Positions 57,982 to 64,000 of a stretch of 64,000 nucleotides of DNA are shown piece after piece. A program made the position numbers and the translations under genes. Within the stretch, counting starts at the first letter, position 1. Each line of letters begins with the position of its first letter. This stretch comes from Corynebacterium poyangense. Its GTDB lineage: Bacteria > Actinomycetota > Actinomycetes > Mycobacteriales > Mycobacteriaceae. The notes beneath the pieces are model-generated. The model was not told where the DNA came from. It saw nothing but the letters and a program-made list of their open reading frames with translations, and searched no databases. The stretch covers positions 434,001 through 498,000 of the forward strand of contig NZ_CP046884.1 of NCBI RefSeq assembly GCF_014522205.1, given 5' to 3'.

Positions 57982-59583
57982 ATGTCAGACCCGTCCCGTT
58001 TGGGTAAAGTTTCTCAGTTCCAATTAGATATTTTGGCGCTAGCTTTTAAGGTTTCGCCATCTCGTGCTTTCTTCGTGCTAGTCAGTCACGTTTCAGCTAA
58101 CGTCGCAAACATCCTAGCTCCCTGGTTCCTCGGTTTTCTTGTGGCCAGCTTCGGCGCCTCCGAGTCCCGAAGTGGGCATGGCGGTAGAGGTATTTTCTAC
58201 GCTGTACTCATTTATGTTGCTCTATTCTGCGCCAATATGATCCTCCGGAATATTGCGATTCCCTCCACGGAACAACTCAAGATCGATCTGGAAACAAATC
58301 TGTCGCTCCGTGAGCTGAGGCGTTCCTACACTTGCTCATCGAAAATTCGATCAAGGGCGAATGATTCAGAAGTAACATGGGCGATGCAGAATGCAGGCCG
58401 CGCTGCTGCCACAGCATGGGAAAACTTTGTTTTTGGACCGTTGACAGCCTTCGTCGGAATCTTGGCTGGCCTCATCATGGTGACCAAGACTGGTGGCTGG
58501 ATCACTGGAGGAGTGTTCCTACTCGCTTGTCTCGGATACATACTGGTCAGCTCTCCGTTGGTCCGACGTCACAGAAACCGGAGCGCAGAATTTGTTGCTC
58601 TAGATAATAATTCCCACAGTCACACCGTAGATGTCGTGGCTATGTGGCGTGAAGCAAAGATCTTCGGGGTGAACGGTTGGCTCGAAGAGCACTTCCTTAA
58701 CTTACGACGATCTCTTGCAAGCGCGGGAATCGCCCGCGCTCGTGCAACACGCAACCTCTATCTCGCCCAGTCCGTGATCTTGTCGATCGCGATGCTGGCG
58801 CTAATTTACTCGGTTGCGCTATCCGGCAAGGTTGGTCCCGACCTCGTCGGAAATATTGTTGCTGTGTCTGGTATCTGCACGGCAAGTATTATGTCGCTCC
58901 AATCGCTAGGATTTGGCTTCTCCGCGATTGTGCAGGCAGAAGCCCAGTGGAAGGGTGCAATCGCCGTGCTAGAGAATACCCAGAGCGAATTACCCATATC
59001 TTCTGCAAACTTTTCTGGCCTCGTTCCGTGCGTTGCTGGACGCCCTACGTGGGTCATTGGCCCCAGTGGGGCTGGCAAGTCCAGTCTGCTTGAAGAGCTT
59101 CTTGGCCTTCGGGGTACCAGCTCCCAGCTAGAGCGGATTGTTAACGAAGAAGACGTACCTGTGGTAGCTAAAGGCCGAGTCGCTTATCTCCCTCAGGAGA
59201 ATAGGCTGATCGGTGCCACTGTGGAAGATAACATCCGACTTGGTAGGGATGGCGGTGAAACTGAAACACTACTCGAAAGGCTAGGACTGGACGCGTTCAC
59301 ACAACGAGGGCAACGGAGCCGCGAAGCTCTCAAACCCACATCTTCAAGTACCTCGGGTGGCGAATCCCGGCGGATCGTGCTGCTTCGCACGCTGCTTGAC
59401 GATGACGCTGAACTCATAGTGCTGGACGAACCCACAGCAGGTTTGGATCAAGGTTGGTCTGACATTGTGTGGGAGCTCATTATCGAGAAGGCCGCCTCGA
59501 CTCCGGTGATCGTGGCGACCCATGATTCCCGCGCCCCCAGGTCTGACTCGGACCCCGTTGTGTGGGTGAGCCCTCGGAAGTGA
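57982..59583 (+). CDS. ABC exporter, fused membrane and ATPase domains
   Basis: 533 residues. The N-terminal 340 residues hold about five or six membrane segments (type-I exporter half). The ATPase domain follows: Walker A GPSGAGKSSLL near 360, Q-loop LPQENRL, signature TSGGESRRIVLLR near 455, Walker B LIVLDEPTAGLD near 475 and switch THDSR. The ATG has AGGGAGG upstream. It works as a dimer to export lipids or peptides. Its location after a YcaO remnant suggests it once exported the peptide product. It is intact, so it may have been kept for another role. Confidence 0.88.
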   Translation: MSDPSRLGKVSQFQLDILALAFKVSPSRAFFVLVSHVSANVANILAPWFLGFLVASFGASESRSGHGGRGIFYAVLIYVALFCANMILRNIAIPSTEQLKIDLETNLSLRELRRSYTCSSKIRSRANDSEVTWAMQNAGRAAATAWENFVFGPLTAFVGILAGLIMVTKTGGWITGGVFLLACLGYILVSSPLVRRHRNRSAEFVALDNNSHSHTVDVVAMWREAKIFGVNGWLEEHFLNLRRSLASAGIARARATRNLYLAQSVILSIAMLALIYSVALSGKVGPDLVGNIVAVSGICTASIMSLQSLGFGFSAIVQAEAQWKGAIAVLENTQSELPISSANFSGLVPCVAGRPTWVIGPSGAGKSSLLEELLGLRGTSSQLERIVNEEDVPVVAKGRVAYLPQENRLIGATVEDNIRLGRDGGETETLLERLGLDAFTQRGQRSREALKPTSSSTSGGESRRIVLLRTLLDDDAELIVLDEPTAGLDQGWSDIVWELIIEKAASTPVIVATHDSRAPRSDSDPVVWVSPRK

Positions 59584-59668
59584 CCCACTGAACCGAGCAA
59601 TATGAGTCACCCACGGTGCCACCAGACAAGCATCAATCAGCCGGTCGGTATAGGCCAGGGATACGTAA

Positions 59669-59702
59669 GGAAACAAATTGCCAGATAAAGTGTTGTGGGT
59701 CA
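59669..59702. repeat. 34-base direct repeat, right copy
   Basis: Second copy of the repeat at 56968-57001 (33 of 34 identical). It is followed by about 110 bases with an AT-rich stretch and TGGATAGGGAG (59818-59828), which also occurs just before the ABC gene at 57960. This would fit an internally deleted second copy of the YcaO unit; weak evidence. The region 59584-59949 holds no gene I can support. Confidence 0.65.
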
Positions 59703-59949
59703 CTGAACAATGTGCCTGGTGGGTGGATGTTATATCAACCAAGAGCCCAGGTGAAAGAAGGGAAATGGGCAGCTACGGGCGTTTTGCCATTCGGTTCATT
59801 ATTTTTTCGAGGCTAAATGGATAGGGAGTATTGTCCCACGAAAGCAGAATTCACGTAGGTCGTTGAGCTGCTATAGAAAAGCCGCTAACTTGCCCACGCG
59901 TTAGGTGAGACCGAATCTGCTCGTTTTAGCTAAAACTATTCGGCTGTAT

Positions 59950-61563
59950 TTAGTGCTGGTATAGGGCTTCTACCAGCCAAGAAACCACAAGTGCGCCGGG
60001 ATCTATAATCCCCTGAGACCGTTTCCCCAGATATGATGCCCGGCCTTTCTTCGCTTGAAGTAAAGCGGTGGACTCCGCACCTTTCTGGCTAGCAGCTATA
60101 ATCTCGGCGGCGGATTTTCCCGCAGCTTCTGCTTCAGCAGCTGGTTGCAAGGCATCCACTACTGTGCGATCCCCTTTTTTCGCACCGCCAAGATCCTGCA
60201 CTGCTTGGCAAGCGTCGGTTAAAGATCCTTGTGCTAAATGGTGGAAAAGAGTTCCAAAGACTGCGCCACTTGTTCCGCCTGCCCTGACTAGGAAGCGACG
60301 AGAAAGAAATTCCGCTACGTCGGAGTCGCTGCCGTGAAGGGGGAGGGAAAGGTCGCGCAAAGCCGCCGCCATATTGTGCCCGAAATCTCCATCGCCAGCT
60401 TGTCGATCTAAATCGGTGAGTTCCTCGATATGTTCCACAACCCGCTGGGTAAAGCGGGTATAGGGGATATTCTTTACACCTTGGGTGGGCTGCTCTAGAC
60501 CAAATTCAGGTTTGGCAACCTCATAATGAGGATCATGGGCTATGGTCTGTGGCCAAGCTGGGGCGGTAGTGGGAGCATCAAATAATTCGAGGATCTCCTC
60601 GGTGACTCGAGTAAGAGTAATGGATAGTCCCGCCATATTTACCGAGGTCACAAAATTCCCGACAAGTCCGCGTCGGACCTTAATATTCTGCTTTTCTAAA
60701 AGCTGAAGGCATTGTCCAAAGACTAGGTGGAGTTCCAAAGAGGTGGTGCCACCTAACCCGTTGATCAGCAGAGCGACCTCCTCCTGGGGCTGGAGATGAA
60801 GGTCTTCAAGAATTGCATTGAGGAGATTTGCGCTAATGGTGTGGGCATCCGTAGCTGGCTGGGTATCGGTACCGCGTTCTCCATGGATTCCGACGCCTAC
60901 CTCCATATGGCCGGAGGGCAAATCAAATGTGCTATTACCCGTGGTAGGGGCATGGCCAGGGGACATTGCGGCGGCCATGGAACGGGAGTTCTGGGCTACC
61001 CAGCGGGCAACCTCACTAACCTCCGAAATATTCTTACCCATCCAGGCAGCAGCCCCAGCAACCTTTTCTACAAAAATCGTGGCGGCGGTGCCTCGACGCC
61101 CAGGGCCGTCATCTTCATCCTGAGTGTTGGTGGCAACATCATCATCGACCAGGACAAATTCAGTATGGATGTCCTGGCAGTGTTCACGGGCAACATGAAA
61201 ATTCATGACATCGCCGGTGTAGTTTTTCACGATGTGCACCACTCCGCGACCATTATCTGCCGCGCGGGTGGCTTCGGTGATTTGCACCGCGTTGGGAGAC
61301 GTGAACATGAGCCCTGGAACAGCGGCGTACAGCATCCCCTCACCAATAAACCCAGCGTGGAGGGGTTCATGCCCAGAACCGCCACCAGAAATAACGGCCA
61401 CAGCCGGTTGCGAGTTTTTATCAACGGCAGAATTCTTATGGTGAAGAAAACCCCGGGAATCCCAGCGCAAACTAGGGGTTGCCGCAACAAGACCGCCCAG
61501 GGACTCAGGCAGAAAGTGATCAGGTTCATTAAGAAAGGAACGGATTTCAGAATTCTTAGCCAT
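59950..61563 (-). CDS. Dihydroxyacetone kinase, ATP-dependent, DhaK-DhaL fusion
   Basis: 537 residues from ATG 61563; a longer frame to 61716 overlaps the divergent gene and is rejected. DhaK part: [17 protein letters not shown] (near 55), [10 protein letters not shown] with the His that binds dihydroxyacetone covalently. DhaL part (last 200 residues): [15 protein letters not shown] (ADP-Mg site, usually GDGDHG) and [11 protein letters not shown]. It makes dihydroxyacetone phosphate. TACAGT lies six bases before the ATG, so the mRNA may be leaderless. Confidence 0.9.
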   Translation of the reverse strand: MAKNSEIRSFLNEPDHFLPESLGGLVAATPSLRWDSRGFLHHKNSAVDKNSQPAVAVISGGGSGHEPLHAGFIGEGMLYAAVPGLMFTSPNAVQITEATRAADNGRGVVHIVKNYTGDVMNFHVAREHCQDIHTEFVLVDDDVATNTQDEDDGPGRRGTAATIFVEKVAGAAAWMGKNISEVSEVARWVAQNSRSMAAAMSPGHAPTTGNSTFDLPSGHMEVGVGIHGERGTDTQPATDAHTISANLLNAILEDLHLQPQEEVALLINGLGGTTSLELHLVFGQCLQLLEKQNIKVRRGLVGNFVTSVNMAGLSITLTRVTEEILELFDAPTTAPAWPQTIAHDPHYEVAKPEFGLEQPTQGVKNIPYTRFTQRVVEHIEELTDLDRQAGDGDFGHNMAAALRDLSLPLHGSDSDVAEFLSRRFLVRAGGTSGAVFGTLFHHLAQGSLTDACQAVQDLGGAKKGDRTVVDALQPAAEAEAAGKSAAEIIAASQKGAESTALLQAKKGRASYLGKRSQGIIDPGALVVSWLVEALYQH

Positions 61564-61620
61564 GAGGCCACTGTACAAAAACAGCCAAGAAGGGCGATGC
61601 GGAAAATTAGGATGGTTGCT

Positions 61621-62403
61621 ATGGAGAATTCTGACATGACGCCAGCCCAGGTACGGGAACGTGCCCGTACTGAGAACATGGTTACTACCGCAGGCTATGC
61701 CCGGGGATATATGCAAGCTAATCTCTTAGCTGTTCCCCAACGTTATGCCTTTGATTTTTTAGTATTTGCGCAAAGAAATCCCAAACCCTGTCCTGTGGTG
61801 GGGGTCTTAGAAGCAGGTCAACTTAATTCTGAGCTGTTTCCTGGTGGGGACATCCGTACGGATATTCCGGCCTACCGGATTTACCGCGACGGAGTGTTTA
61901 CTGAGGAAAAGACCAACGTCCTTGAAGAATGGTCAGATGATATGGTTGCCTTTCTTATTGGCTGTTCCTTTAGTTTTGAAACTGCGCTCTACGACAATGG
62001 TATTCCCCTGGCACACATAGAACAGGGTAGGAATGTGCCGATGTTTAATTCCTGTTTACCCTGTGCCCCGGCAGGTATCTTCTCCGGAAATATGGTGGTG
62101 TCCATGCGACCTATTCCACAGGATCGGATAGTTGATGCGGTGCGGATAACCTCGCGCTATCCAGAAGTTCATGGGGCGCCAGTGCACATTGGGGATCCGG
62201 CTAGCATTGGCATTGATGATCTTGCTCAGCCCGATTACGGAGATGCGGTAGATATTCCCGACGGAACCGTGCCGGTGTTTTGGGCCTGTGGCGTAACCCC
62301 TCAAGCAATAGTGATGAATTCACGCCCGGACTTCGCTATCACCCACGCCCCAGGGAAAATGCTGGTGACAGATATAAGAGATATGAACTATCAGATTCCC
62401 TGA
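61621..62403 (+). CDS. DUF1445 family protein (putative hydro-lyase)
   Basis: 260 residues from ATG 61621 (AGGATGG upstream); ATG 61597, 61612 and 61636 are alternatives. A longer frame from 60796 reads through the kinase gene and is rejected. Family signature: [20 protein letters not shown], then [26 protein letters not shown] and [18 protein letters not shown] region. The DUF1445/UPF0317 family is annotated as hydro-lyase, and some members act on glutamate or related acids; the substrate here is unknown. Divergent from the kinase by 57 bases. Confidence 0.85.
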   Translation: MENSDMTPAQVRERARTENMVTTAGYARGYMQANLLAVPQRYAFDFLVFAQRNPKPCPVVGVLEAGQLNSELFPGGDIRTDIPAYRIYRDGVFTEEKTNVLEEWSDDMVAFLIGCSFSFETALYDNGIPLAHIEQGRNVPMFNSCLPCAPAGIFSGNMVVSMRPIPQDRIVDAVRITSRYPEVHGAPVHIGDPASIGIDDLAQPDYGDAVDIPDGTVPVFWACGVTPQAIVMNSRPDFAITHAPGKMLVTDIRDMNYQIP

Positions 62404-62451
62404 GGGATTAGCACTATATTCTCAGTTTTATGCCCACCAAACACTAAATTA

Positions 62452-63351
62452 TTAATGCTGCTTTGTGCGTTTAGTGGGGACGAGTTTTTTCCAGTTGGTT
62501 TTTCCGACTAGGAATGCTGATAAAACGGTGGCGATGAACGTTAGATAGCTATCCAGGTAGGGGAATTTCTGGAACGTGATTCCTTGGTCATGGTATTCGA
62601 AGCTTGCTGCCCACAGTATTCCACACCCGATTAATGATGCTCCTACGGCGTATAGCCCTGTTCTCCACCGTAAGCGGGCTGAATAGAAAACAAGAATTAC
62701 CCATAGTGGGATGATAAAGGGATAATGAAATACAAATCCGAGAAGAGCACTGTAGTAGAAGCCAAAGAGGTATTTATACACCGCTTCATAAATATGAGAG
62801 TTTGATGTAGGGACAAAAATGGGGGGAGTGTTGAAGTATAAAAAGATCGCTAAAATTGGGATAATTATTATAGCGAAGGAAAAAAGTGCACTTTTTATTT
62901 CGGGTTTCCACTCTTGTGGATTGGGGTGTTTAAGGTGTGAGAGGGGTGGTATTTTTGTCCACGGGATGCAGGCTGTTGCTCCGAGTATGATTGCGAAGAT
63001 GAGGACAGCTACCCGGATGCCCCCATCAAGGCCGTAAAGGATCCAGGCTATCCATGTGAGAGCGAAAAGAACGCGGGCAGTGTATGGCGGTATGTGTGGG
63101 TATTTTGTTGTCAGCCGGCGTGTGATTCGGGTGAGAATTCCAGCAAAGATGAGGATTTGTGCGCCAAGGGGAGTAAAAGCCAGGGGTTCTCCAAGATCGA
63201 AGGGGTCGTAATTGTAGTAGGGACCGTTTTGGAGTGGGTTGAGGGGCACGATGATAGCGGCAGCACTGGTTAGGGTGATAGGGGCAAATAGTAAAAGTGA
63301 TAGTGCTTGGTCGAGTGCGAAATCAGCTTTGGCTGGTTCGGTTCTATCCAT
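62452..63351 (-). CDS. Multi-pass membrane protein of unknown function, paralogue B
   Basis: 299 residues with about eight hydrophobic segments, close to the protein at 56061-56912 over the N- and C-terminal parts. The central stretch (about 150-215: AIIIIPILAIFLYFNTPPIF, then VPTSNSHIYEAVYKY) is different. The stop is 48 bases after that of the convergent DUF1445 gene. Its start (63351) is 50 bases after the stop of the phospholipase gene on the same strand, as expected for a toxin-immunity or chaperone-type pair. Confidence 0.75.
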   Translation of the reverse strand: MDRTEPAKADFALDQALSLLLFAPITLTSAAAIIVPLNPLQNGPYYNYDPFDLGEPLAFTPLGAQILIFAGILTRITRRLTTKYPHIPPYTARVLFALTWIAWILYGLDGGIRVAVLIFAIILGATACIPWTKIPPLSHLKHPNPQEWKPEIKSALFSFAIIIIPILAIFLYFNTPPIFVPTSNSHIYEAVYKYLFGFYYSALLGFVFHYPFIIPLWVILVFYSARLRWRTGLYAVGASLIGCGILWAASFEYHDQGITFQKFPYLDSYLTFIATVLSAFLVGKTNWKKLVPTKRTKQH

Positions 63352-63401
63352 AAATAGCGCTCATTCCTTTTTCAGGGGTAACCCCCAGCTATAGAAGAAA
63401 A

Positions 63402-64000
63402 TCATGGCCACCGAGGTGATCCTGGTTTAGTTCCCTGCACATGAAAGACTGTTAAGTAATACAAAGTTGAAACCCTGTTTGCCGCTTCAAAACCCATAGG
63501 TTTACTGGTCTCAAAGATGTCCGCTCTTAGCCGTTTGTCACATTCGTGCCTCATTTCAAAGCTTCGGACGCCACCGGGCTTCAGCATTTTTTCATAGCAC
63601 TGGTCATGCCGTGCGCATGGGCCTCTCAAATCCGCCACAGGTGAATTTCCTGATACGGGGTTCGCTTCTTCGGTTTGCGCAGCCCACCAGTCGGGGCTGA
63701 TTGAACAGAAGTCATGAAGGCTCAGTTTTTCATCGTTAATGTAATAGTTCTTTAGGGCTGGCGAATTCTGTGGGGTGTAGCGCCTTGGCATGTGGCAGGC
63801 TATATACCTGTAGTCCGTTGGAACCTTCACGAAAGGATTTGAATCAAGGGAATGGTATGACCAGGAGCAGGTGGAAACATGACTTCCTTTGCCATTAGAT
63901 AGCCGTATCTCATCCTCTCCATAAGAGTTTTTGCCTTCCTTCACAATCTTTAGTTTTTCACCAGTAGCCGGATCTGTGAACTCATCTCCTATAGCTCTAC
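63402..64000 (-). CDS. Prokaryotic phospholipase A2-domain protein (partial, N-terminus outside window)
   Basis: At least 199 residues; the frame stays open to base 64000, so the start lies beyond the window. The catalytic motif is GPCARHDQCYEKM (Cys-x-x-His-Asp-x-Cys-Tyr), with an upstream HDFCSISPDWW and a following HECDKRLRAD whose Cys and Asp fit the second disulfide and catalytic Asp. This is the prokaryotic PLA2 pattern that hydrolyses the sn-2 bond of phospholipids. The region before the domain (TDPATGEKLKIVKEG, SSWSY-type sequence) is not a signal peptide, so the PLA2 may be the C-terminal part of a larger protein. Confidence 0.72.
   Translation of the reverse strand, partial: RAIGDEFTDPATGEKLKIVKEGKNSYGEDEIRLSNGKGSHVSTCSWSYHSLDSNPFVKVPTDYRYIACHMPRRYTPQNSPALKNYYINDEKLSLHDFCSISPDWWAAQTEEANPVSGNSPVADLRGPCARHDQCYEKMLKPGGVRSFEMRHECDKRLRADIFETSKPMGFEAANRVSTLYYLTVFHVQGTKPGSPRWP

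Noticed and set aside
59616..59816. 66-codon frame with KCCGS as a RiPP precursor peptide
   Set aside because: No ribosome site; the Cys-containing peptide comes from the 34-base DNA repeat and is also found within the YcaO fossil.
60796..61620. Long open frame joined to the DUF1445 gene
   Set aside because: It reads antisense through the DhaK part of the kinase gene; DUF1445 homology starts only at about 61621.

Overview
The window looks like a chromosomal segment of an actinobacterium of moderate GC, most probably a Corynebacterium. It carries the str/rif/S10 ribosomal and RNA-polymerase backbone in actinobacterial order: tRNA-Trp, secE, nusG, rplK, rplA, rplJ, rplL, rpoB, rpoC, rpsL, rpsG, fusA, tuf, then rpsJ to rpsQ. 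It also has a DUF3068 protein next to rpoB, an Asp23/AmaP/DUF6286 cluster, frequent GTG starts, a fused ATP-type dihydroxyacetone kinase, and a menaquinone-type geranylgeranyl reductase paired with a polyprenyl synthase. The genus is inferred from this gene content; no database was searched.

Layout. 1-2.2 kb: a divergent pair for isoprenoid quinone metabolism. 2.2-5.8 kb: four tRNAs (Tyr, Thr, Met, Trp), secE, nusG, rplK, rplA. 5.9-11.1 kb: first accessory insert, with an OpgB/LtaS-like phosphoglycerol transferase, a sarcosine-oxidase-like flavoenzyme and a PTS sugar permease. 11.2-12.6 kb: rplJ-rplL with leader and terminator. 12.6-21.2 kb: second insert, with an aldehyde-dehydrogenase remnant, two amidohydrolases, an MHS-type transporter, a PucR/CdaR regulator, a VanX-like D,D-dipeptidase and an APC permease. 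This reads as a uptake-and-hydrolysis set for amide, ureido or peptide compounds. 21.3-30.2 kb: DUF3068 gene, rpoB, rpoC. 30.3-37.0 kb: third insert, with an acyltransferase, an iron/heme/cobalamin-type ABC importer, an MFS exporter with a frameshift and an XRE regulator. 37.1-41.9 kb: rpsL, rpsG, fusA, tuf. 42-48.6 kb: a TipAS-type MerR regulator with a BetT-like transporter, a leaderless unknown gene, and a six-gene envelope-stress operon of Asp23 type. 49.1-54.3 kb: the S10 operon, ended by a strong terminator after rpsQ. 54.3-64 kb: a variable region.

The last 10 kb is the most unusual part. It holds an MFS transporter, a decayed YcaO cyclodehydratase gene placed directly before an intact fused ABC exporter (remains of a RiPP-type peptide locus), dihydroxyacetone kinase with a divergent DUF1445 gene, two near-duplicate multi-pass membrane proteins, and the C-terminal part of a protein with a prokaryotic phospholipase A2 motif. 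The phospholipase gene lies just upstream of one of the duplicated membrane proteins on the same strand. That arrangement would suit a toxin with an immunity protein, plus a second orphan immunity-like copy 6 kb away. This is an inference from layout.

Ribosomal and polymerase genes show no visible resistance changes at the classical rifampicin (rpoB) and streptomycin (rpsL) positions.
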